Shown here: one piece after another, positions 1 to 8,115 of the stretch
How the letters are laid out: every line of letters starts with the position of its first letter
Numbering within the stretch: the stretch's first letter is position 1
Assembly: GCA_025924495.1 (NCBI GenBank)
Contig: JAICIG010000256.1
Span: forward strand, 1-11,468
DNA: 11,468 bases
Source of the DNA: Pirellulales bacterium
GTDB taxonomy: Bacteria > Planctomycetota > Planctomycetia > Pirellulales > JAICIG01
Direction of reading: 5' to 3'
The notes under the pieces: model-generated
Database searches by the model: none
What the model was told of the DNA's origin: nothing
Seen by the model: only the letters and a program-made list of their open reading frames with translations
Translations under genes and position numbers: made by a program

Positions 1-1
1 C

Positions 2-2410
<2,409 letters not shown>

Positions 2411-2420
2411 TCGATTCAAT

Positions 2421-2472
2421 GGGTTGCTCGTAATGGACTGTCGGGAAGGGATCCCGCGAGCAACCCTTTTTT
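2421..2472 (+). terminator. Intrinsic terminator 1 after nrdJ
   Basis: A perfect 10-bp inverted repeat, GGGTTGCTCG (2421-2430) with CGAGCAACCC (2457-2466), is followed at once by six T (2467-2472). The 26-nt loop contains a small GGGATCCC palindrome. It starts 10 bp after the nrdJ stop codon, and the T-run lies only on the plus-strand exit side. Confidence 0.8.
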
Positions 2473-2484
2473 GATTTCTTCATT

Positions 2485-2520
2485 CGCCGCTCTCGGATCA
2501 AATCCGGGAGCGGCGTTTTT
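2485..2520 (+). terminator. Intrinsic terminator 2 after nrdJ
   Basis: A 14-bp stem (2485-2498 pairing with 2502-2515, one G-T wobble at 2493/2507) with a 3-nt loop is followed by five T. This is a very stable rho-independent terminator for plus-strand transcription, placed 12 bp after the first one. The minus-strand exit side has no T-run, so it is not an obvious terminator for glnE. Confidence 0.85.
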
Positions 2521-2531
2521 GTTGGTAAGCA

Positions 2532-2559
2532 AGGAGATAGAAGTCAGGAGCCAGGAGTG
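2532..2559. repeat. Imperfect heptanucleotide tandem repeat (4 units)
   Basis: Four consecutive 7-mers fit the pattern AGRAGNN: AGGAGAT, AGAAGTC, AGGAGCC, AGGAGTG. They lie between the convergent nrdJ and glnE genes. The pattern resembles short tandemly repeated repetitive heptamers described in some bacterial genomes, notably cyanobacteria. With only four imperfect units the assignment is tentative. Confidence 0.45.
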
Positions 2560-2575
2560 GTCCGGTCGGCTCTCA

Positions 2576-5500
2576 CTATTTTCCCGCTCCCTCTTTAGCA
2601 ATCAGGGCATCAAACCGTTCGCGGTTGCGGCGCAAATAGCGGCGGCATTCGGCAATCAGTTGCTCGCCGTCGGCATAGCCCAGGGCATGGGCCAGTTTCG
2701 CCAGTTCGATGTGATCTTCTGGAAGCACGCGGCTGACGCAATTCATCAACCGCAATCGCGACTCGACAGAACGCAGAAAGCGATAGCTGCCGCTGAGATA
2801 CTCGTAGTCTTCGCTGCTGACGTGGCCGGCCTGGTGCAGTGCGGCTAGCGCGGCCAGCGTATTGGGCGAACGCAAGGCGGCATTCTCGCGGCCATACTTG
2901 AGCTGGTACATCTGCACCAGAAACTCAATGTCGACGATCCCGCCCGGTCCGCGTTTGATGTTGCCCGGCGGCGCCGATTCTTCCATCCGGCGTCGCATGA
3001 CGCTGATCGCCTGCGCGTCGGCCTGTTGCCAGGGATGGTCGAAGGCCGCTCGCGCCACGAGCTCATTGGCGGCTTCTTCCGACTCGCGGCTGGCCATGAT
3101 CGGCCTTGCTTTGCAGAGCGCTTGCCGTTCCCAAAGCTGGCCGTCCCCCTCGGCAAAATAGCGGGCGAACTCCTGATAGGTTGTCGCCAGGGCGCCGCTG
3201 CGACCCGTCGGACGCAACCGGAGATCGACCTGGTACAACTTGCCGTAGGGGCCGAGCTGGCTGACCGTTTTGACGATCCGCTGGCCAAGCTCGCTGAAGA
3301 AGTGCTGGTTGTTGGTCGGATTGCCGCGGCGGCCGCGTTTGTCGAACACGGTAGGCCCGTCGGCCTCGTACACAAATACCAAATCGAGATCGCTCTGGTA
3401 GTTCAGTTCGCGGCCGCCCAGCTTGCCGAGCGCCAAGACAGCCAGTTGGCAAACCTCTCCTGCCCGCGGCCCTTCGCCAATGGTCGGTTCGCCCAACTTC
3501 GACGCCAGCTTGTCGTATTCGCGGCGGGCGATCTCTTCAAGGCAGACCTGGGCAATGTCCGACAGCGCCGCTGTCGTGGCGTGCACGTCTTCTTTGCCAA
3601 GGATGTCGCGCACGCCGACTCGCAACTGCATCGTGTTCTTGAAACTGTGCAGGATTGGATCGACATCCTCCGCCGCACGGGCCATCTCGTTGAGCGTGCC
3701 GCGCAGGTCCTGCATGCTTGGCAGCTTGTTCAGCACCAGGCTGTCCATCAGCTCGTCGATCATGCCGGGATGGCTGATCAACATGCCCGAGAGCAGCGGG
3801 CTGGACGAACACAGCTCGACGTACAAGTTCATCGAGGGCGGGTTGAAGCTAAATAGCTCCCACAACACTCCTTTGCCCCCGAGCGAATCGCTGACTTTTT
3901 CCAGGTTGACCAGCGTGGAGTCCGGGTCGGGCGTGGCGGCAATGGCCTTCAACAGCCGCGGTGCAATGGCTGCCAGGAAGTGGCGGCAGCGCCGCGTCAG
4001 TAGAAACCGCAGCTTCTCCGTCGCCAACGACGCGAGGTTCTGATACGCCAACTGCACGTCGCGGAACGGATAGCGCCCCAGCACTTCGGCAATCCGCGCG
4101 GGAGGCGGCGCCGGGTCGAGCACGAGGTCGACCTCGGGTTCGGTCTGCGCGTCGTCGCCGAAGGCGTCATGCAGCAGATGATCGAGAATCTTGCGATTGA
4201 CCGCGGTTTTGTTCTGATAGTCGGCCTCGAAACCGGCCAGTGCCGAACGCTGCGGGCCGTCGACGTAACCCATCCGAATCGCCAGCTTGCGCATTTCGTC
4301 GGGATCGTCGGGAAGCAAATGCGTCTGTAGATCGAACATAATTTGCAAGCGATGTTCGATCTTCCGCAAAAAGCCGTAGTTCTCCTCCAGCAGTAATCGC
4401 TCTTGGTGCGTCAAGCAGCCGACGTTTTCCAACTGGGCGATCGCTTCCAGGGTATTGCCCGTGCGGACGGCCGGCAGGTCGCCGCCATTGAGCAACTGCA
4501 GGAACTGAATGGAGAACTCGATGTCGCGAATGCCGCCGTGCCCCGTCTTGACGTTGCGTCCTTCGTCCCCCGCGCTGATCGTACGATGTTCGATGCGGCG
4601 TTTAAGCGCCTTGATGCCCGTAATGTCCGCCAGCGAAAGATAGCGGCGATAAATCCACGGTTCGAGATGGGCCAGGAACTGATTGCCCAGGTCCAAGTCG
4701 CCGGCAATCGCCCGGGCCTTCACATAAGCCTGGCGCTCCCAGGTGCGGCCCATCACGTCGTAGTACGACATGGCGGCTTCCAGGCTGTGCACCGTCGGCC
4801 CGCGTTCTCCTTCCGGGCGCAACCGCAGATCAACGCGATAGGCGTGGCCTAGCTCCGTCGATTCGGTCAGCAGTTTCACGACGTCGCGCGCCAGTCGATC
4901 GAAAAACTCGACATTGGTGATCGGCCGCGGTCCGTTAGTCTTGCCGTCGCCCTCGTAGAGAAACACCAGGTCGATATCGCTCGAGTAATTCAGCTCAATG
5001 CCGCCGAGCTTGCCCATCGCCAGGGCGACGAAGCGGGCCGTACGTCCGTCGGCCAGCAGCGGCCGGCCGCGCTTCTGCTCCAATTGCCGCCGCGCGAACC
5101 GCAAGGCGCCTTCCACAATGGCGTCGGCCAGGTAAGAAATCTGCGAGGTGACCGTCTCCAACCGCTGGTTGCGAATCAGATCGCCGTACGAAATCCGCAA
5201 CGTTTCGCGGCGTTTGAACCGTCGCAGGGCCGTCATCGCCGCAGCCGCATCGTCGAGCGCGTCGACCTCGCTCGCCAATTCCGCCACGAGCATGTCGCGC
5301 GTCACCGGTTGGCCTTCGGTCATCCGCAGCAAGTCGTATCCGTGCGGATCGCGGATCAACAAATCGCTGAAGTGCTGGCTGGTGGAAAAAATCTGCAGCA
5401 AGATCGGCAGCGATTCGCGGTCGCGCTCGAACAACGAGCCTAACGAGAGCGGACTGCGCGCGGCGCTGACAAACCGCTCGAGGTTGTTCAGCGCCATATC

Positions 5501-5695
5501 CGGATCGCTGGAACGCGGCAACTGCTCGGTCAGGATATCGCAGACGGTCGCCAGCAGATCGAGCGTCAACCCGGCGGTCGCCATCCTGACCAGGTTGGCG
5601 TGGGCCCGCGCGACATCGGATACTTTCCAGGCCCGCAACCAGGCCGCCGCCGCAGCCGGGTCGTCGAGATAACGGTGCAGTTGATCAATTTGCAT
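2576..5695 (-). CDS. glnE: Bifunctional glutamine synthetase adenylyltransferase/adenylyl-removing enzyme
   Basis: Attaches AMP to glutamine synthetase to switch it off and removes it again by phosphorolysis, normally under control of PII protein and glutamine. The 1039 residues form two homologous nucleotidyltransferase halves. The N-terminal half, expected to be the removase, has GGIELNYSSDIDLVF (231-245) with Asp240 and Asp242, VDLRLRP with Asp289, and a GGIRDIEF motif (387-394). The C-terminal half, expected to be the transferase, has GGRELNYQSDLDLVF (760-774) with Asp769 and Asp771, VDLRLRP with Asp824, and GGIVDIEF (918-925). Both metal-binding sets are intact, so both activities should be present. 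It is somewhat longer than the 946-residue E. coli enzyme. The ATG at 5693-5695 has no clear Shine-Dalgarno, so the exact start is less certain than the gene. It converges on nrdJ, and no terminator of its own is visible. Confidence 0.96.
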   Translation of the reverse strand: MQIDQLHRYLDDPAAAAAWLRAWKVSDVARAHANLVRMATAGLTLDLLATVCDILTEQLPRSSDPDMALNNLERFVSAARSPLSLGSLFERDRESLPILLQIFSTSQHFSDLLIRDPHGYDLLRMTEGQPVTRDMLVAELASEVDALDDAAAAMTALRRFKRRETLRISYGDLIRNQRLETVTSQISYLADAIVEGALRFARRQLEQKRGRPLLADGRTARFVALAMGKLGGIELNYSSDIDLVFLYEGDGKTNGPRPITNVEFFDRLARDVVKLLTESTELGHAYRVDLRLRPEGERGPTVHSLEAAMSYYDVMGRTWERQAYVKARAIAGDLDLGNQFLAHLEPWIYRRYLSLADITGIKALKRRIEHRTISAGDEGRNVKTGHGGIRDIEFSIQFLQLLNGGDLPAVRTGNTLEAIAQLENVGCLTHQERLLLEENYGFLRKIEHRLQIMFDLQTHLLPDDPDEMRKLAIRMGYVDGPQRSALAGFEADYQNKTAVNRKILDHLLHDAFGDDAQTEPEVDLVLDPAPPPARIAEVLGRYPFRDVQLAYQNLASLATEKLRFLLTRRCRHFLAAIAPRLLKAIAATPDPDSTLVNLEKVSDSLGGKGVLWELFSFNPPSMNLYVELCSSSPLLSGMLISHPGMIDELMDSLVLNKLPSMQDLRGTLNEMARAAEDVDPILHSFKNTMQLRVGVRDILGKEDVHATTAALSDIAQVCLEEIARREYDKLASKLGEPTIGEGPRAGEVCQLAVLALGKLGGRELNYQSDLDLVFVYEADGPTVFDKRGRRGNPTNNQHFFSELGQRIVKTVSQLGPYGKLYQVDLRLRPTGRSGALATTYQEFARYFAEGDGQLWERQALCKARPIMASRESEEAANELVARAAFDHPWQQADAQAISVMRRRMEESAPPGNIKRGPGGIVDIEFLVQMYQLKYGRENAALRSPNTLAALAALHQAGHVSSEDYEYLSGSYRFLRSVESRLRLMNCVSRVLPEDHIELAKLAHALGYADGEQLIAECRRYLRRNRERFDALIAKEGAGK

Positions 5696-5710
5696 CGGCG
5701 GATGGTTCCA

Positions 5711-5806
5711 TCACGGCAGCACTTCAATGGTGATGTCCGGGGAGGCAGCCAGTTAATTGTCGTTTGTCAGAAAAATGTGCCTCGGCACGCCGAACTCGAA
5801 CGCTTC
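5711..5806 (-). pseudogene. Remnant resembling the C-terminus of a PIN-domain (VapC-like) toxin
   Basis: In the intergenic gap upstream of glnE, one minus-strand frame reads EAFEFGVPRHIFLTNDN (5756-5806), a TAA stop (5753-5755), then LAASPDITIEVLP and a TGA stop (5711-5713). With the internal stop read through, this looks like the last ~30 residues of a PIN-domain ribonuclease. FLTND is the typical final acidic motif, followed by a short strand of the 'ditievl' type. A TAG stop sits directly upstream (5807-5809) and no start codon or antitoxin is visible, so this would be a decayed fragment and not a working toxin. The resemblance is from motif memory over a short stretch and could be coincidental. 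Confidence 0.45.
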
Positions 5807-5843
5807 CTAAACCGTAAGTTAGCAATGGCGGTTTTGCGGCGAT

Positions 5844-6089
5844 TCAAGCATTGCCATTGCCTTCCGCGGGCGCGGACGCAGGGCTGTGAACCTCGATTTC
5901 ATTCACTAGCAACAGGTCGATGATGCTGAAAGAATCATCGGCATGATGCACGATCATGGTGCGCCCGCTCGGCGAGTGAGAGAGCAATTCGCTGTGCGCC
6001 ACGCAGAAGTCGCGGCCGTCGGCCATGTGGATTGTGAAGGGACGGAAAGGACGGGCTTGATGCACGTTGCGAAGCTGTTCAATTGTCAT
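5844..6089 (-). CDS. Small conserved-looking protein of unknown function (81 aa)
   Basis: Function not recognised. The protein has a regular amphipathic make-up with predicted beta-strands around residues 15-22 (FRPFTIHM), 43-48 and 52-62, and a small Pro/Ala-rich tail. From memory it resembles a family of short proteins frequent in planctomycete genomes that begin with 'MTIEQLR...ARPFRPFTIHLADGR' and contain 'SHSPSGRT'; this was not checked against a database. There is no signal peptide or membrane segment, so it is probably cytoplasmic. The ATG at 6087-6089 lies 9 bp after the miaB stop. An AAAGG ribosome binding site overlaps that stop codon, pointing to co-transcription and probable translational coupling with miaB. 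Any role in tRNA modification is not shown by the sequence. Confidence 0.85.
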   Translation of the reverse strand: MTIEQLRNVHQARPFRPFTIHMADGRDFCVAHSELLSHSPSGRTMIVHHADDSFSIIDLLLVNEIEVHSPASAPAEGNGNA

Positions 6090-6095
6090 CGCATG

Positions 6096-6100
6096 CCTTT
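6096..6100 (-). promoter_or_regulatory. Ribosome binding site overlapping the miaB stop codon
   Basis: AAAGG on the minus strand lies 6 nt before the ATG of the 81-residue gene and shares two bases with the TAA stop of miaB (6099-6101). It supports the chosen start and suggests coupled translation. Confidence 0.6.
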
Positions 6101-7523
6101 ATGAAATGACGAGTGGATAAACTTCGGGGCCGACGTGCTGCGTCACCACGCTGGCGAACAGCGTAAAGGCGTTGGCGTCATAGACTGCGACGGGCACGAA
6201 CCGGCCAATCAGGCGGCGATTGCCCTCGAAGACGACAATTCGGTCGCAATTCGTGCGGCCGGTCAATTGCAGTACATCCCCTTCGGCGGCCTGCTTGCGG
6301 CTGGTCTTGCTCGGCCCTTCGACCAACACGGTCGCCGTGCGACCCAGGAATGCCTGGTTGTCTTCTTCGCTGATCGCATTTTGAATGGCCAGCAGTTCGT
6401 TGTTTCGCTCGCGCTTCACCTCTTCCGGTACGTCGTCGGGAAACCGCTCGTCGGCCTTCGTTCCTGGCCGTGCGCTGTATTTGAAAATAAAGCTGTTCTT
6501 GAAGCGACCTTCGCGCACCAACTCGGCCGTAGCCTGAAAATCGGCGTCGGTCTCGCCGCAGAAACCCACGATCCAATCGCTGGTGACGGCGGCATCGGGG
6601 ATCGTCTCGCGGATCCGCGACAGCATCTCGCGATAATCTTCCACCGTGTAGCCGCGCTTCATCCGCCGCAACACCTCGTTCGAGCCGCTTTGACAGGGCA
6701 CGTGCAGGTAATGCGAACACTTGGGCAGATCGCGGACGGCTTGCAGCAGATCGTCGGTCATATCCTTAGGATAATTCGTGACGAACTTGATGCGATCGAT
6801 CCCTTCGATTTCATGCAGCCGGTTGATCAGATCGGAAAGCCGCGTCGTGCGGCCGTCGGCCGCGTGGCGGTAGCTGTTGACCGTCTGCCCCAAGAGCGTG
6901 ATCTCGCGGCAACCCTCGTCCGCTAGCTTGCGGACTTCGGCTTCGATCTGAGCGGCGGGTCGGCTCTGTTCGGGACCGCGCACCGAGGGGACGATGCAGT
7001 AGGTGCAGAACTTGTCGCAACCAATCATGATCCGCACGAACGCCTGGTAGGGGCTCGGTCGCATCTCCTCGTCGCGGAGCGGATCGTAGCTCTCAAAGCT
7101 CTGCTCAATTTCGGTGCGGCTGCCGGCAGAGCGATCGAGGCTCACCTCCATCCGCTGGCCGCTGCCGGCGGCGACTTCTTCCAGCAGTTTGGGGATCTGG
7201 TGCAACTGCCCCGGGCCCACGACCAGGTCGACGTAAGGGGCGCGTTCGAAGATCAGCTTCTGATCTTTCTGGGCCATGCAGCCCAGCACGCCGATGATTT
7301 TGTCGGGATGTCGCTGCTTCGCGTTTTTCAATCGCCCGAGGGCGCTATAGATTTTGTCCTCGGCATGCTGCCGCACGCTGCACGTATTGAACAGAATCGT
7401 GTCCGCCTGCTGGGGCGTGTCGACCAGACGATAGCCCTGGCGGCGCAGGCTGGCGACGACCAGCTCGCTGTCGAGCATGTTCATCTGGCAGCCGACGGTT
7501 TCGATATACAGCTTGCGATCCAT
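6099..7523 (-). CDS. miaB: tRNA-2-methylthio-N6-dimethylallyladenosine synthase
   Basis: Radical-SAM methylthiotransferase that adds a methylthio group to i6A at position 37 of tRNAs reading UNN codons. At 474 residues it is a full-length MiaB. The N-terminal MTTase domain has the three cysteines of the auxiliary 4Fe-4S cluster: Cys12 (TVGCQMN), Cys48 (NTCSVR) and Cys82 (GCMAQ). The radical-SAM cluster motif CxxxCxxC is Cys169, Cys173, Cys176 (GCDKFCTYCIVPSVRG). LLGQTVNSY (210-218) is the MiaB-type motif that argues against RimO or MtaB. A TRAM RNA-binding domain spans about 389-445, with GRTNCDRIVVF typical of MiaB. Two usually conserved stretches differ from the E. coli form: FVTNYPKDM (247-255) and IVGFCGET (318-325). 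These may be lineage variants. The ATG at 7521-7523 has no strong ribosome binding site. It lies 51 bp downstream of the small membrane-protein gene and directly upstream of the coupled 81-residue gene. Confidence 0.96.
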   Translation of the reverse strand: MDRKLYIETVGCQMNMLDSELVVASLRRQGYRLVDTPQQADTILFNTCSVRQHAEDKIYSALGRLKNAKQRHPDKIIGVLGCMAQKDQKLIFERAPYVDLVVGPGQLHQIPKLLEEVAAGSGQRMEVSLDRSAGSRTEIEQSFESYDPLRDEEMRPSPYQAFVRIMIGCDKFCTYCIVPSVRGPEQSRPAAQIEAEVRKLADEGCREITLLGQTVNSYRHAADGRTTRLSDLINRLHEIEGIDRIKFVTNYPKDMTDDLLQAVRDLPKCSHYLHVPCQSGSNEVLRRMKRGYTVEDYREMLSRIRETIPDAAVTSDWIVGFCGETDADFQATAELVREGRFKNSFIFKYSARPGTKADERFPDDVPEEVKRERNNELLAIQNAISEEDNQAFLGRTATVLVEGPSKTSRKQAAEGDVLQLTGRTNCDRIVVFEGNRRLIGRFVPVAVYDANAFTLFASVVTQHVGPEVYPLVIS

Positions 7524-7574
7524 GAATCAACCAAACGGAACCCTGGCCTAAGCGGACAAGCGTCGCCGCTCATC

Positions 7575-7769
7575 TCAGGCGGCGCCTTTGCGAGCCGTCT
7601 GGGCCTTAGCCTCTTTGTCTTTTGCTTCTTTCTTGCGCGCCTGCGCCGTCTCGATTTGCCGGCGGAACTCGGCCAGTAGCCGATTACGCTGCGCAAGCAT
7701 CAAGCGCACCAGGATCATTACCGCCAGGTAACTGACCCCGACCAACAACGCCACATCCCAACCATCCAT
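7575..7769 (-). CDS. Small membrane-anchored protein with charged C-terminal helix (64 aa)
   Basis: Function unknown. Residues about 5-25 form one hydrophobic transmembrane helix. They are followed by a long, highly charged and probably helical tail (27-64) rich in Lys, Arg, Glu, Gln and Ala, with coiled-coil character and cytoplasmic if the positive-inside rule holds. The ATG at 7767-7769 is chosen because a GAGGTG ribosome binding site (7773-7778) precedes it at good spacing; an in-frame TTG at 7790 would add 7 residues but lacks such a site. It is the first gene of the minus-strand run leading into miaB, 51 bp away, so the two may be co-transcribed. The length, lack of domain matches and skewed composition leave some doubt, but the gene organisation and membrane topology look genuine. 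Confidence 0.7.
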   Translation of the reverse strand: MDGWDVALLVGVSYLAVMILVRLMLAQRNRLLAEFRRQIETAQARKKEAKDKEAKAQTARKGAA

Positions 7770-7772
7770 GGT

Positions 7773-7778
7773 CACCTC
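7773..7778 (-). promoter_or_regulatory. Ribosome binding site deciding the start of the 64-residue gene
   Basis: GAGGTG on the minus strand, 3 nt before the ATG at 7769 counted from its last base and about 5 nt from its GAG core. A second perfect AGGAGG (7809-7814) lies 39 nt upstream of that ATG, too far to serve it and with no well-spaced start codon of its own. Confidence 0.5.
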
Positions 7779-7814
7779 GGCCCATGCCAAAACCGTGCGA
7801 AGGGCAAGCCTCCT

Positions 7815-7820
7815 ATCTTA
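7815..7820 (-). promoter_or_regulatory. Possible -10 box for the small membrane protein-miaB unit
   Basis: TAAGAT on the minus strand matches the -10 consensus TATAAT at 4 of 6 positions. It would give a leader of about 40 nt before the ATG at 7769. No convincing -35 is visible, so support is weak. Confidence 0.25.
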
Positions 7821-7855
7821 ACGCGCCGCCCCGTCTGGCCGCGAGGGGGATTTGT

Positions 7856-7884
7856 CCGGCGGCTCGGCCGCTTTCCGCCGCCGG
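7856..7884. repeat. GC-rich inverted repeat in the divergent region
   Basis: CCGGCGGC (7856-7863) and GCCGCCGG (7877-7884) are perfect inverted copies separated by 13 bp. No T-run follows on either side, so it is not a classical terminator. It could be an operator-like dyad or simply a product of high GC content. Confidence 0.4.
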
Positions 7885-7982
7885 CCCCGCCAAGATCCGG
7901 CGATTTGCCATGCCCGATGACAAGGCGGGCTAGAGCAGGACCTTGGGAAGATCGGCAGAACCTGCGGTTGCCCGAATTTCTT

Positions 7983-8016
7983 CCCGCCTCGCATCTTTCT
8001 CCCCGCCTCGCATCTT
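7983..8016. repeat. 15-bp direct repeat, 19-bp period
   Basis: CCCGCCTCGCATCTT occurs twice, at 7983-7997 and 8002-8016, separated by 4 bp (TCTC). It lies 100-133 bp upstream of the esterase ATG, a position compatible with a regulator binding site, though a local duplication is equally possible. Confidence 0.7.
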
Positions 8017-8115
8017 GGGCGGAATCTCTCCTTCCCTCGCTCCGTGTGTTACCATGTGAGGCCAACCCAGGCATTTGCGACGCCTCAATGTTTTCCTTCC
8101 GGGATTTGTACCGCC

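Larger units (their letters stand above)
7791..8115. other. Divergent intergenic region
   Basis: A 325-bp gap between the minus-strand small membrane-protein gene and the plus-strand esterase, so it should hold two outward promoters. On the minus strand TAAGAT (7815-7820) is a possible -10 box. On the plus strand TGTTACCAT (8047-8055) looks like a weak extended -10 about 60 bp before the esterase ATG; no good -35 is seen for either. The region also holds a 15-bp direct repeat and a GC-rich dyad, listed separately. Open frames crossing it show arginine-rich, unstructured translations and are not supported as genes. Confidence 0.6.

Noticed and set aside
3026..3856. A 276-codon plus-strand frame opposite glnE
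   Set aside because: It lies wholly within glnE, whose motifs are unmistakable. Long antisense frames are expected in GC-rich coding DNA.
5822..5860. GCAATGGC/GCCATTGC inverted repeat at the end of the 81-residue gene
   Set aside because: The minus-strand exit side reads TAACTTACGG with no T-run, and part of the repeat comes from a simple GGCAATGGCAATGC coding repetition, so a terminator call is not justified.
6135..6926. A 263-codon plus-strand frame opposite miaB
   Set aside because: It is fully antisense to a clear miaB, with no recognisable domain and no ribosome binding site that would favour it.
8044..8115. Upstream GTG start for the esterase adding 24 residues
   Set aside because: The extra residues would precede and spoil a normal signal peptide that begins at the ATG at 8116, and the GTG falls within the possible promoter.
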